A stretch of DNA of 64,000 bases from Pleionea mediterranea (GTDB taxonomy: Bacteria > Pseudomonadota > Gammaproteobacteria > Enterobacterales > Kangiellaceae): NCBI RefSeq assembly GCF_003148745.1, contig NZ_QGGU01000004.1:192917-256916 (forward strand). The letters are read 5' to 3'. The notes below the pieces were generated by a model. That model was not told the origin of the DNA, made no database searches, and saw only the letters and a program-made list of their open reading frames with translations. Below are positions 18,579 through 28,063 of this stretch, in pieces. Within the stretch, counting starts at the first letter, position 1, and each line of letters opens with the position of its first letter. Both the position numbers and the translations under genes were made by a program.

Positions 18579-21500
18579 TTAATGACCAATTAGTTTTACT
18601 TTTAGGTCTTCAATCGACTTTTGATCATCTTCGGAAAGTTCCGATTGATTAACCCGGCTGCTGAGCATGGCGGACAACTCTTTTATTGAAAGCGCGGATA
18701 TTTTATCCTGCACCTGCATATCAAGGTAGGAGCCTTGTAGTTGTAACTGTCGTTGTTGCTCAGCTTCTTGTGCTTTCAACTCGGCAAGTTTTTCTTCTCT
18801 CAGCATTTCGGCTTCTTCTGCTTCTTTAAATGCCAGTGCTTTTTTCTTTTCTTCCTGTGCTTGCAGTCGGGCTTCTTTGTGTTTAATGACTTCCAGCTTT
18901 TCTTTTTGCGCTTCTGCTTCCGCTTTTTCTTTCGCTAAACGACGTGCTTCCAGTTTTTGCTCATTTTCTTTATTGGCCATTTTTTCGCGCTCGATCTTTT
19001 TTAGTTCATCGAGCACTTGAGTTAAGTGTTTGTACATCTTAAATACCTCTTTTCGAGCTTTTTCCAAACCGTATTTTTGAGAAAATTCTTCCGAATTGGC
19101 AATAAAGCGCAATTGATTTTGAAGTTTCTGTAAAACAGGGCGCTCAACTTTTCGCCCTGTTTTTAATGCTGTGGTGATCTGTATGATTTTATGGTGCGCA
19201 TCTTCAAACCATTTGAGCTTGTTTACGTCTTCTGGCTTTAGCGTGAAGTCGGATAGAGCTGACCAGATTTTATCCAGTGTAAAATCTTCATCATTCATTT
19301 GGTAAGACAAACGCGAGATAGCTTGTTTTAATTCATCTTGTTCTTTATTGGTTTTAAGCCACCACTTTATAGCGCCATGTTTGTCTTCCTGATAGCACTG
19401 TTTAAAGTAACGAACACCAGAATCAACTTTTATTAAAAACTGTTTTATTTTTTCACTGGCAGTAGGACCGTCATCTTCTGTTTGTCGATAGTTAGTTGTA
19501 ACCGTTGCAGTATTTTGATTGGTTGCCTGACTGACCTCTTGTTCTGTACTTAGATCGTCGTTTGGTGATTGTGTTTCTACTGTTTCTGCAGAAGATGCTG
19601 TCTCTGAATGCTCGTCGGAAATTTTGTTGTCTGTTGGCTGGGGAGCAATTGTCTCGGGATCATCATCGGAGTTTACAGCTTGTTGTTCGGTCTTATTATC
19701 TTCGTCAGTATCAGTTTGATAGTCGGCCGTGTTTTGTTCGACTTCGTTAGTGTTTGTATCTGGCTTGTCCGGTTCTATCTCATTGTTAACCGAATTTTCT
19801 TCAGAGGTTTCTGTTTGCAATGAATCTGTTTGCAATGTCTCTGTTTGGGTAGAGTCAGCTTGAGTGGAAGTCTCGGGCAGTTGATGGTTATTGGTTTCCC
19901 CGCTTTCTGCTTTTTGCTGTAATGGTTCTACAGTGTCGGCTTCCAGTTCTGTAATTTCCGAGCTTGACGCTAAACTGCTATCTGCATCCGGTGCTGATGG
20001 TTGTTCGGATGATTGTTCCGATAAAGAAGATTGTTCTGGTAAAAGAGCAGTCGCTTCAACAGAGTCGTCTTTGCTTAGAGTGTCTGATGTTGATTGCTGA
20101 TTGTGTTGCATTTCATCCGGTTGCTGCTGAGGGTATTCTTCAGGTGATTCATCTGGCAGCTCTTCGGGTGTTTGGTCCGGTAGTTCTTCAGGGGATTGTT
20201 GGGGTAATTCTTCGGGCGTTTGCTCAGGAAGTTCTTCCGGTGTCTCGGCAGGCTTATGTTCAGGATCAAGAGTTTGTTCAGGTTCAAGTTCGAGAGCCTG
20301 TTCGGATTCAAGTTCAAGAGCTTGTTCAGGTTCAACGCCGGATATAGTTTGTTCAGGGCTTACCGGATGCACATCAGTTTCATCAGTTGATTCGTCAGGT
20401 TCTTTATCGTTTTGGTCAGAGCTGATTGTTGACTGGTGGTTTTCTTGTTCATCAGCAACTATGGCATCAGCGGAATTAACGGCATCCGTTGCGTTTATAT
20501 CTGTGGTTTCCGCTAATGAAGAGGATGTAGAGCTAGATTCATGGGTATTTTCTGAAGCGGTTACATCAGAAAGGGTTGCAGCAGAATTGATTGGAGCAGA
20601 ATGGGTTGGATCAGAAGCCGCTTGTTCCAGCTCGGTGGACAATTCCGGTGATATGTCAGATGCCACTTCTGGCGTTATATCGGGTTCTATATCTGGAGTG
20701 ATGGTTTCCAGATGCTCCTGCTGAGCGTCATCGTAAGGCAAATGCTCATTGATATGACCTTCTTCAGCAACCAAATCATCCACTTCCGGGGCATTGGTTT
20801 GGGAGTCACCCTGTTCCTGTATAGGACTTTCAGTTTCATTTGGGCTATCGGCAGTTTCATCGACTTGCGCTTCTAATGTTAGCTCGACTTTTTCATCAGA
20901 GGCTGCGTCAGGCTCATTGTTGTTAACGTCATTATTTTCAATGTGATGATTTTCATTGCGATCATTCTCAGTCTGGTTTGTCTCAGTGTGACTATTCTCA
21001 GAACTATTCAGTTCGGAGTCTTCAGTATCAGAGTTATTAAGTTCAGAACCGTCATCAGAGCTGTCATCAGAATCATCAATCTCAGAATCGTCAGTCTTAG
21101 CTTCATCAAACTCAACATCATCAACCATGGCATCAACAATGGTGGTATTTTCGAGGATGGAGTCATCGGTTGTGGTTTGCTCAACCACGGGTTCGTGATT
21201 GGACGTTGATTCCTTCGTATCAGAATCACTTTGTTCGTTAGTAGTGGCCGCCTGCTCAAAGTTTTCCGATTCTATTTGTGTTTCATCCGGTGATTTAGCG
21301 GAATGACTGTCGTTAGCTTCGGGCGAAGTATCAGGCTCAGAATCATGGGTAGAATTAGAGTCTAAATTTAAATTGTCTTTTGAGATATCTAGTGAGGTTT
21401 GCTGATCCTCTGGTGAGGATCCTATTGAGTGTTCTTCGTCGGCAGTTTCGGAAATATCCAATGCATCTTTTGCAGGGTTAACAGAATCGGGCTCTGAATC

Positions 21501-21662
21501 ACTCAGCTCTGTTGCTGCCGCATCAGCCTGTTGGTTCTGCGGGGGATTGTCTACCGGGTCGTGGCTGGTTTCAACGGCAGATACATCCGCCCCATCGTTT
21601 GACTGGCTTTTGAGATCCTTGGCTTTTTTCGCTTTGCGCTGACCGGGCTTTATAATTCTCAT
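18579..21662 (-). CDS. Large acidic low-complexity protein with C-terminal coiled coil
   Basis: 1027 residues, not recognised. The first 20 residues are basic (MRIIKPGQRKAKKAKDLKSQ). Roughly residues 20-720 are disordered and rich in Ser, Thr, Asp, Glu, Gln and Asn, with a short proline repeat (TPEELPEQ/TPEELPQQ/SPEELPDQ type) at about 471-505. A folded-looking part at about 725-885 (KIKQFLIKVDSGVRYFKQC, KWWLKTNKEQDEL, KLKWFEDAHHKI) leads into a long charged coiled coil at about 890-980. No signal peptide or membrane segment. The intact frame over 3 kb and conserved-looking C-terminal part argue that it is real. It may be a scaffold or surface-exclusion protein, but that is a guess. Confidence 0.75.
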   Translation of the reverse strand: MRIIKPGQRKAKKAKDLKSQSNDGADVSAVETSHDPVDNPPQNQQADAAATELSDSEPDSVNPAKDALDISETADEEHSIGSSPEDQQTSLDISKDNLNLDSNSTHDSEPDTSPEANDSHSAKSPDETQIESENFEQAATTNEQSDSDTKESTSNHEPVVEQTTTDDSILENTTIVDAMVDDVEFDEAKTDDSEIDDSDDSSDDGSELNNSDTEDSELNSSENSHTETNQTENDRNENHHIENNDVNNNEPDAASDEKVELTLEAQVDETADSPNETESPIQEQGDSQTNAPEVDDLVAEEGHINEHLPYDDAQQEHLETITPDIEPDITPEVASDISPELSTELEQAASDPTHSAPINSAATLSDVTASENTHESSSTSSSLAETTDINATDAVNSADAIVADEQENHQSTISSDQNDKEPDESTDETDVHPVSPEQTISGVEPEQALELESEQALELEPEQTLDPEHKPAETPEELPEQTPEELPQQSPEELPDQTPEELPDESPEEYPQQQPDEMQHNQQSTSDTLSKDDSVEATALLPEQSSLSEQSSEQPSAPDADSSLASSSEITELEADTVEPLQQKAESGETNNHQLPETSTQADSTQTETLQTDSLQTETSEENSVNNEIEPDKPDTNTNEVEQNTADYQTDTDEDNKTEQQAVNSDDDPETIAPQPTDNKISDEHSETASSAETVETQSPNDDLSTEQEVSQATNQNTATVTTNYRQTEDDGPTASEKIKQFLIKVDSGVRYFKQCYQEDKHGAIKWWLKTNKEQDELKQAISRLSYQMNDEDFTLDKIWSALSDFTLKPEDVNKLKWFEDAHHKIIQITTALKTGRKVERPVLQKLQNQLRFIANSEEFSQKYGLEKARKEVFKMYKHLTQVLDELKKIEREKMANKENEQKLEARRLAKEKAEAEAQKEKLEVIKHKEARLQAQEEKKKALAFKEAEEAEMLREEKLAELKAQEAEQQRQLQLQGSYLDMQVQDKISALSIKELSAMLSSRVNQSELSEDDQKSIEDLKVKLIGH

Positions 21663-21743
21663 ACAAACACTATATTACAATTGACTCAATGATTGTTAGA
21701 GAAAAAGTTCCTCCATGTCAAGCAGTTACAGGAACAGCGGTCG

Positions 21744-22832
21744 TTATTCCGAATGAGCGGTTGCTTTCAGTTTCTCCACCACAAAATCATCCGCCCAGCT
21801 TTGGTGTTGTCTGTTTTTAATAAAACCGCAGTGGCCACCGTGTTGTGTGTAGGTCACACGAACACTCGGCAGCGATTCCAGAGGCTTTAAAAAAGAAGGG
21901 TTGATAATGGGATCATCCAGACTCATCAGGATCTCAACCGGGATCGACAATTGGCTAAGCCGATCGGCGTAGATGCTGTAACCATCAAAATAATGTTCGG
22001 TGCTGGCAAAGTCGGTATGGTGCCGAACAAAGTAATCGGTAAGATCTTGTAAGCTTTTAACGCGCTGTAAATCGAGCTGCGTGTAATCTTGTGGATACAG
22101 GTTCATCTTTTTGCGAATAGAACGTCGCCATTTTTTAGAAAAGTAATGATGGTAAATAGCGGGGCCTAATTGCAATTTTTTCATCGTGTCGGCTGCAATC
22201 ATCAGCGGACAAATCGCAATTGTACTGTTGAGCAGATTGTTCTGCGGATGTTTATCATCGAGAGTTTGCTCATCAAGAGATTGATTATCAAGAGAATTGC
22301 CTTGTAAATAGTTGCCTTGAAAAGAATTGTCATCGTGAGATCTCATATCGGAAGACAACTGTTCGCTGATCCGTATGGCAAAGTTGCCGCCCAGTGAAAA
22401 GCCGATCAGATGATTGCGCTCGGCGTTGATGCGTTTGATGCCATTGCTGATGGCATTAACCACTTCATCGAGCCGGCAGGAATGAAACAGCTCTCGATTT
22501 AAATGATGGGACTGGTCGTGATCGCGCAGTGCCACGCGCAACACCTGATATCCCTCATTAACCAGACGATTGGCACAGGAGAGTAAGTAGCCTGAGTCGG
22601 TTGTGCCTTCCCAGCCGTGCAATAGAATAGCCAGCGGTGCCTGCTGGTTTTCGCCCGGTGTCCAATACCCCAGAAGATGGGCACCGTTACCGCCGGATAA
22701 CAGTAGGGAGCGACTGCGGTTGATCCAGTGTTGCGATTGCTGTTTCAACTGCCGCTTGCGCAGCGGGGATGACGCAAGGATCGACTGCAGATGAGGATTA
22801 CGGAGCCAGAATGGTGGACGGAAACTTTGCAT
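21744..22832 (-). CDS. YheT-like alpha/beta hydrolase
   Basis: 362 residues from ATG 22832 (a TTG five codons upstream is possible). N-terminal FRPPFWLRNPHLQSIL is typical of the YheT/ABHD family. LLHGWEGTTDSGYLLS forms the oxyanion region, and the nucleophile is the Ser of IGFSLGGNFA. The acid is probably in SLDDPIINP, and the His in QHGGHCGFI. Such enzymes are esterases or lipases of unknown substrate. An unusual insert of about 30 residues (HDDNSFQGNYLQGNSLDNQ onward) follows the nucleophile, built from slipped DNA repeats. It diverges from the thioesterase gene. Confidence 0.88.
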   Translation of the reverse strand: MQSFRPPFWLRNPHLQSILASSPLRKRQLKQQSQHWINRSRSLLLSGGNGAHLLGYWTPGENQQAPLAILLHGWEGTTDSGYLLSCANRLVNEGYQVLRVALRDHDQSHHLNRELFHSCRLDEVVNAISNGIKRINAERNHLIGFSLGGNFAIRISEQLSSDMRSHDDNSFQGNYLQGNSLDNQSLDEQTLDDKHPQNNLLNSTIAICPLMIAADTMKKLQLGPAIYHHYFSKKWRRSIRKKMNLYPQDYTQLDLQRVKSLQDLTDYFVRHHTDFASTEHYFDGYSIYADRLSQLSIPVEILMSLDDPIINPSFLKPLESLPSVRVTYTQHGGHCGFIKNRQHQSWADDFVVEKLKATAHSE

Positions 22833-22890
22833 AAAGTCGTTGCACAATGCGTTACAATAGTTGCCGCCATTGTAACCCTGAGATGATCTT

Positions 22891-23346
22891 ATGCCAAAGC
22901 CTGAGCTAATTCAGCAACTTGCCGAAGCATTCGGTGAGAAAATACCCTTTAATAAACTGTTAGGTCTGCATTTCGATAAGCTGGACAGAGACAGTTGTGA
23001 AGTGTCCTTTCATAATAAACCTGAGTTGGTGGGCAATTACATACAGGGTATTTTGCACGGTGGTGTGATCGCCTCGGCGATTGATGTGGCTGGCGGAACC
23101 ATGGCGGCTATCGGGCTTATGCAACGTAACCCGGAAACCCATCAGCAAGAGTTATTAGAAAAGCTGTCCCGGCTTGGTACCATTGACCTTCGGATTGATT
23201 ATGTACGACCGGGGCGAGGAGAACGCTTTATTGCTTCGGCGAAAGTATTGCGGTCGGGCAACAAAGTGGCTGTAGTTCGAATGGAGCTGCACAACGAACA
23301 ACAAACATTGATTGCGCTAGGTACCGGTACCTACCTGATAGGTTAA
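22891..23346 (+). CDS. PaaI/YigI-type hotdog thioesterase
   Basis: 151 residues. The HGGVIASAIDVAGGTMA segment (about 55-70) is the central hotdog helix with its glycine-rich entry, where the catalytic acid (Asp) lies. It is followed by TIDLRIDYVRPGRGE and the ALGTGTYLIG strand. Members hydrolyse acyl-CoA thioesters. Only 3 bp separate its stop from the rarD start, so they form an operon. The same pairing is known around yigI and rarD in Escherichia coli. Confidence 0.88.
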   Translation: MPKPELIQQLAEAFGEKIPFNKLLGLHFDKLDRDSCEVSFHNKPELVGNYIQGILHGGVIASAIDVAGGTMAAIGLMQRNPETHQQELLEKLSRLGTIDLRIDYVRPGRGERFIASAKVLRSGNKVAVVRMELHNEQQTLIALGTGTYLIG

Positions 23347-23349
23347 TTT

Positions 23350-24261
23350 ATGAGTGCTGTAATGACACAAGAAAAACAAGGTTACATAGCCGCCATGCTA
23401 GCGTACATCTGGTGGGGACTGGTGCCGATTTACTTTAAAGCCCTGTCGCATGTGGACGCGATGGAAATTTTAATGCATCGGATTGCCTGGTGTGTGCCAA
23501 CAGTGTTGCTGTTTATGTGGCTGCTAAAAGCGCCTGTTGCCATAAAAGCCATCTGGCAAAATCGACGATTATTCTGGGCATTGGTAGCCAGTACCTTACT
23601 AGTGTCCAATAACTGGTTTATTTTTACCTGGGCGGTGGTAAACGACCGGGTGCTGGATACCAGCCTGGGCTATTTTATTAATCCGCTTTTATCGATTCTG
23701 CTTGGCGTGGTGCTGTTAAAAGAAACCATGAATAAATTGCAGTGGACGTCGGTAGCGATTGCCGCAGTGGCGGTGATCAACCAGATAATCATGGTGGGCG
23801 AGGTGCCCTGGCTGAGCTTGGCTCTGGCGTTGACGTTTGGACTCTACGGTCTGGTGCGAAAACAGACGCCGGTGGATTCATTAAATGGCCTGTTAATGGA
23901 AACCTTAATTGCTTTTCCATTTGCCCTGGCGGTGATTTTGTATTTTTTATGGCAAAACGACGCCATGTTTTTAAACGATACCCGTACCACCGACTTTACG
24001 TTGGCAGCAGGCGGTATTGTCACGGCCGTTCCGCTGATTTTATTTGCCATTGGCGCCAGACGACTGCCTTTGTACGCCATAGGCTTTTTGCAGTTTATTG
24101 CCCCAACCATGACCTTTCTATTGGCCGTTGTGGTTTATAAGGAGCCTTTTGGTTGGCAGCAGGGAATTACTTTTGGCTTAATCTGGTTGGCGTTGTCGGT
24201 GTATTTGACCGATAGCATGATTAAACGATTTCGGAGAAGAACAGGCGTGGCCAATTTATAA
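23350..24261 (+). CDS. rarD: EamA-family transporter RarD
   Basis: 303 residues with ten membrane segments, the DMT/EamA fold. Conserved RarD marks are AYIWWGLVPIYFKAL near the N-terminus, ILMHRIAWCVPT, SNNWFIFTWAV and SLGYFINPLLSILLGV. RarD proteins were linked to chloramphenicol sensitivity in Pseudomonas; the natural substrate is unknown. ATG at 23362 is an alternative start. It ends just before the TonB receptor gene, which faces it. Confidence 0.92.
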   Translation: MSAVMTQEKQGYIAAMLAYIWWGLVPIYFKALSHVDAMEILMHRIAWCVPTVLLFMWLLKAPVAIKAIWQNRRLFWALVASTLLVSNNWFIFTWAVVNDRVLDTSLGYFINPLLSILLGVVLLKETMNKLQWTSVAIAAVAVINQIIMVGEVPWLSLALALTFGLYGLVRKQTPVDSLNGLLMETLIAFPFALAVILYFLWQNDAMFLNDTRTTDFTLAAGGIVTAVPLILFAIGARRLPLYAIGFLQFIAPTMTFLLAVVVYKEPFGWQQGITFGLIWLALSVYLTDSMIKRFRRRTGVANL

Positions 24262-24325
24262 CCACGCCCGATTGCTTTATTAAAATATGTTTCCGATAAT
24301 CGATTGATTAGCGCTTCAGCTTAAA

Positions 24326-26710
24326 TTAAAACTGATAGCGCAGCCCGGCAACAAAGTTTTGACCAGCGCGCGGCGCCAAATCTTTTAAGAAGGAAGCGTG
24401 ATCACGCGCTTCTTCATCCAGCAAGTTTTTGCCACGTAGGAAAATCATGGCATCGTGGTTGTCATTAACGATACGATAACCCAGTTCCAGATCCAAAATA
24501 TTAAACCCGTCGGTCGGTAATTCTCCTTGACCGATATGGGTTTGATCCGCGTAGTGTGTCCAGCTTAAATCCGCAGTGAAGGCATTTTGCGAAAACTGCA
24601 AATTAAACCCGTATTTCAATGGCGGAATGCGCGGTACATAGGCACCATCTTCGAATTCGGCTTCGATAAAGTCGGCCATTAATCCTAGCTTAAGACCAAA
24701 AACGTCGTTATCAACGATCATGGTGTCGGCTTGGATCTCTATGCCGCGAATCGATGCGTTGTCTTGAGCATAAAAGATGATCGGTAAGTCTTCTTCTATG
24801 GCAACCGATTGACCATTGAGATCCGTAACAAAACCTGTGTTTTCACGGTATTGGCCAAATATGAAATCATGGAATTTATTCCAGTAGGCGTTTATTTCGC
24901 CAGACCATGTGTTGCCATTAAAGCGCCATGATACATCAAGGTTGTGCGACACTTCTTTATCCAGATTTGGGTTGCCCCGTTCGAAGGTTTGTGTTGCAGC
25001 ATGCTCGCCAAATGAATAGAGCTCTTCAACCGTCGGTGCACGCTCTGCGTGGGCAAGATTAATCGCCAGTTTTTGTGAGTCAGTTAAATCGTAAACACTG
25101 CCCGCCGAATAGCTTAACGTATCAAAGCTTTCCTCACCGAACTCATTCACTTTAATGGATTGGTATCCTAATCGAGCACCAAGCTCAATTTTGTAGTCAC
25201 CAAAACGTTTTTCTTCAACCACAAAAAACGCGCGCATATTACTGTCAGAAGGTGGGACAAAGGCTTCTTCACCGATGGCAGAAAAATCACGCTGGGTCAA
25301 TTGAACGCCAAAAATTCCTTCCCAGTCATTCATGGCGCGATGCTTCATATAACTACGCAATTCAGTGGCTTCATTTTCAAAAACGGTACCTTGCTCATCG
25401 CCTTCTAGCTCGACGTGCTGATAATCGGTCATTGACCAACCAATAAACCAGGAGTCGATGCCGCTAACAGGATTATTAAATTCACTCTGGATATCCCAGC
25501 GGGTTTGCTCGAGATCGATAAACACGCCTTCTTCACCATGTTCCTCTTCGCCTTCACCTTCTTCATGCTCTTCTTCGTGGTGCGCGTGTCCGGGTACACC
25601 ATAAAACTTATCGATGGCATTAACAGAAACACCAAAGTAGCCCCATTCGCCATTCCAGGTGGCGCCGAAACTGCCGCCCGTGCTTTCTGAACGACTGTTT
25701 TCTAGTACACCAAAGGCTTCTTCTTCGTGTTCCTCGTGCTCTTCGCCTTCGTGTTCCTCACCTTCGTGCTCTTCTTCATGACCTTCGGCTTCATGTAGAT
25801 ACTCAGACTCAGCAAAACCCGGGATTTCCAAGTCACCATAGTCACTGCTGAATGCGTCAATGTGCCAAGCGAAAGAGCTGTTGCCGCCATTCAATGTGGC
25901 AACGATAGATTCTTCTGACGTCGCGCTATCGCCTAATCGAAGTTCAACACCGCCAGAAACGCCGTCGGCGCCTTCAGGATTAATGCGCTTATCGGTCACA
26001 TTGACGACGCCGCCAATGGCACCGCTGCCATACAGCAGTGTTGACGGGCCTTTTAATACTTCGATTTGATCAGCCAATAGTGGCTCTAACGAAACATCGT
26101 GATCGGCGCTATTGGTGGAAGCGTCTTGCACCGTCATCTGGTTGCTGGTCATAAGCACGCGACCGCCTGAAAGCCCGCGAATAACGGGTCGTGACACCGC
26201 AGGGCCGAAGCTTGACACACTCATGCCGGGTTGCAATTGCAACATGTCGCCAATGGTTGACGAGCGTTTCATAATCAGTTCATCACCGGATAGAACAATC
26301 GCCGGTGTCGCCATATCCAGTTTTGTATGCTCAAGCGGATTAGCAGTGATCACTATTTTGCGCTGATGGTTCGCGTCCAAATGTAATTGAACGCGCTGAC
26401 TGTCACCGGTGACAGAAATCGTTTGATGGAAGTGGTCGCGGCTGCCGGCTTCAATGTCTATCGTATACCGGCCCGCTGGCAAGTTTAGCGAAAAGTTACC
26501 CTGTTGATCGGTGCGGCTGGTGGCGTCGTTGTTGCGCACCTTAATTCGAGCATTGGCTATGGGGCGTTGTTGATGATCCACCAACTGTGCCTGATACGGT
26601 AAATTGATTTCTGCATTGCTGTTGTTAGAGGTACTATCCGCTGCGTTCACTGAAGGCATGGATGTGCCTAGTGCTATTGCCACTAATAAATGTTGAACTG
26701 TATGTTTCAT
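24326..26710 (-). CDS. TonB-dependent receptor with His/Glu-rich loops (ZnuD-like)
   Basis: 794 residues: signal peptide (ends near SVNAADS), a carboxypeptidase-like regulatory domain at about 30-105 (PIANARIKVRN, GNFSLNLPAGRYTI), a plug with VIRGLSGGRVLM and LLYGSGAIGGVVNV, and a 22-strand-type barrel ending FVAGLRYQF. Two loops are extremely rich in His and Glu, at about 303-330 and 373-390. ZnuD of Neisseria has comparable His-rich loops and imports zinc, so a zinc or other divalent-metal substrate is likely. I found no clear Zur box upstream. A small DUF2946-like gene precedes it on the same strand. Confidence 0.88.
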   Translation of the reverse strand: MKHTVQHLLVAIALGTSMPSVNAADSTSNNSNAEINLPYQAQLVDHQQRPIANARIKVRNNDATSRTDQQGNFSLNLPAGRYTIDIEAGSRDHFHQTISVTGDSQRVQLHLDANHQRKIVITANPLEHTKLDMATPAIVLSGDELIMKRSSTIGDMLQLQPGMSVSSFGPAVSRPVIRGLSGGRVLMTSNQMTVQDASTNSADHDVSLEPLLADQIEVLKGPSTLLYGSGAIGGVVNVTDKRINPEGADGVSGGVELRLGDSATSEESIVATLNGGNSSFAWHIDAFSSDYGDLEIPGFAESEYLHEAEGHEEEHEGEEHEGEEHEEHEEEAFGVLENSRSESTGGSFGATWNGEWGYFGVSVNAIDKFYGVPGHAHHEEEHEEGEGEEEHGEEGVFIDLEQTRWDIQSEFNNPVSGIDSWFIGWSMTDYQHVELEGDEQGTVFENEATELRSYMKHRAMNDWEGIFGVQLTQRDFSAIGEEAFVPPSDSNMRAFFVVEEKRFGDYKIELGARLGYQSIKVNEFGEESFDTLSYSAGSVYDLTDSQKLAINLAHAERAPTVEELYSFGEHAATQTFERGNPNLDKEVSHNLDVSWRFNGNTWSGEINAYWNKFHDFIFGQYRENTGFVTDLNGQSVAIEEDLPIIFYAQDNASIRGIEIQADTMIVDNDVFGLKLGLMADFIEAEFEDGAYVPRIPPLKYGFNLQFSQNAFTADLSWTHYADQTHIGQGELPTDGFNILDLELGYRIVNDNHDAMIFLRGKNLLDEEARDHASFLKDLAPRAGQNFVAGLRYQF

Positions 26711-26836
26711 GGTTAAACCTGTTTAAATCAAAAAAATTAAGCGCAAAGTTACGGTTTAACGCTGCTTACCGAGAGTCGTACCCAATATGGGTGCGATTAA
26801 GGTTATGCCATGGGCTCGGGTTGTGAGACCGTAGAA

Positions 26837-26853
26837 TTTCACAAAACGTGAAA
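26837..26853. promoter_or_regulatory. Inverted repeat upstream of the TonB receptor gene
   Basis: TTTCAC and GTGAAA are separated by AAAAC, about 127 bp before the receptor start. It is a candidate operator for metal control, but it is short and may be chance. Confidence 0.3.
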
Positions 26854-26897
26854 ATCTGTGTTTGGTTAAACCGAATTAATAGGATTGAAATAACAGG

Positions 26898-27221
26898 TTA
26901 GCGGGGTGGTGCTCGAGATTGCGGGGTTAAATAGGCAACCGTATCAAAGTGAAAGTTGCCAGGTGACCAGTTTGTTTGGAGTTGTTTTACATACTCAGGT
27001 GTTACTGAGTCAGTAGCAACCGGAGCATCATCTTGCCCGCTGCTGTTGCTGGCACACCACTCACACAATGTTTCGTCAGAATGCTGATCGCTGTAAACAT
27101 GATCGATCACCGACAGTTGAGCGAGTGCCCAAACTGCAGTAAACAACCAGATTAACAACGGCTTACGTAACAGCAATGTCAGTTCCAACGTGTGGTGAAT
27201 AATGGTGGCTAATTCTGGCAC
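26898..27221 (-). CDS. Small DUF2946-like protein with a CxxC motif
   Basis: 107 residues starting at GTG 27221; no ATG fits. One membrane segment (PLLIWLFTAVWALAQLSVI) is followed by DHVYSDQHSDETLCEWCAS, an Asp/His plus Cys-x-x-Cys cluster that could bind metal. DUF2946-like proteins are often found beside TonB receptors and metal genes, which fits the neighbour downstream. No ribosome site is obvious. It probably shares a transcript with the receptor, 187 bp apart. Confidence 0.65.
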   Translation of the reverse strand: MPELATIIHHTLELTLLLRKPLLIWLFTAVWALAQLSVIDHVYSDQHSDETLCEWCASNSSGQDDAPVATDSVTPEYVKQLQTNWSPGNFHFDTVAYLTPQSRAPPR

Positions 27222-27340
27222 TAAAATTGATTGCGATCAATTGCCTTTATTTGACTATTTTGTGTCGAAATTTAACGGAAGATTTTTTTCAAATAAGCGC
27301 TATAGTTGAAATATGAGTCATAAAAATTCGGGGAGCAACG

Positions 27341-28063
27341 ATGTTAGCGATACCAGTGATTGATGTTAAGTCTGGCCGCTGTGTTCATACCCAGGGGGTT
27401 GGCGATAAATCGAAACAGGTAATGGAAGATCCCATTGCTCTGTGCGGCACTTTCAGTGATATGGGGGCCAGACAGATCCAATTGGTGGATATGGATGCGA
27501 TTCGAAACCGGCAACCGGAACATTTATCCTTGGTGCAGCAAATCAAACGTCAATTTCCCGATATGAAACTGCAAGTAAGTGGTGGTGTTTGCAGTTCGGA
27601 AGACATTCAAATATGGCTTGATGCTGGCGCCGACTGGGTAACGCTGGGCGGTCGTTTATTGCGAAAGCAGGATGAAATGGAACTGATACTGGTTGAGCTA
27701 GGGCAAAATCTAATCATCGGTATGGATGTGCGTGCCCAGTTATGGCAGCAGGGTTATTGCCCGTTTATGGGAATGAGTTTTCAGGACTGGGCACAAGCCC
27801 TGGAAGACGAAGGGGTGGCAGCATTAATGTTCACCGAGGTTCCGGAGCAGGGGCGAGTGAATGGTCACAGCCTGACGGCGGCGAGTGAACTGGCCGCCAG
27901 CATTAATTTACCGGTGATTGCCCACGGTGGTGTACAGTCCGTGCATGATCTAAAAAACTTGTCGCAACCCGGCTATCATAAACTGCACGGCGTAACATTG
28001 GGCAAGCCCATGTTTGATGGATTTTTCAGTTACCACGATGCAATTTCAATGTTAAAGCATTAA
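27341..28063 (+). CDS. HisA-like TIM-barrel protein, divergent active site
   Basis: 240 residues, whole length aligned with HisA (ProFAR isomerase). Kept: Asp8 in IPVIDVKSG, GARQIQLVDMD, VSGGVCSSEDI and Asp129 in IGMDV. Changed: the loop TDISRDG of true HisA reads TEVPEQG (165-171), so the catalytic Asp of RDG is Gln170 and the preceding Arg is Glu169. The last phosphate loop VGRALYEGKF is LGKPMFDGFF. No other his gene is nearby. It probably catalyses a different reaction or binds a different phosphate ester. GGGGAG gives a clear ribosome site. Confidence 0.8.
   Translation: MLAIPVIDVKSGRCVHTQGVGDKSKQVMEDPIALCGTFSDMGARQIQLVDMDAIRNRQPEHLSLVQQIKRQFPDMKLQVSGGVCSSEDIQIWLDAGADWVTLGGRLLRKQDEMELILVELGQNLIIGMDVRAQLWQQGYCPFMGMSFQDWAQALEDEGVAALMFTEVPEQGRVNGHSLTAASELAASINLPVIAHGGVQSVHDLKNLSQPGYHKLHGVTLGKPMFDGFFSYHDAISMLKH

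Noticed and set aside
20075-20335. Second minus-strand ORF inside the acidic protein repeat
   Set aside because: Asn/Leu/Lys-rich shadow frame of the (S/T)PEELP-type repeat.
19562-20347. Plus-strand ORFs opposite the acidic protein
   Set aside because: Produced by the low-complexity sequence of the real gene; hydrophobic or Val/Gln-rich translations without motifs.
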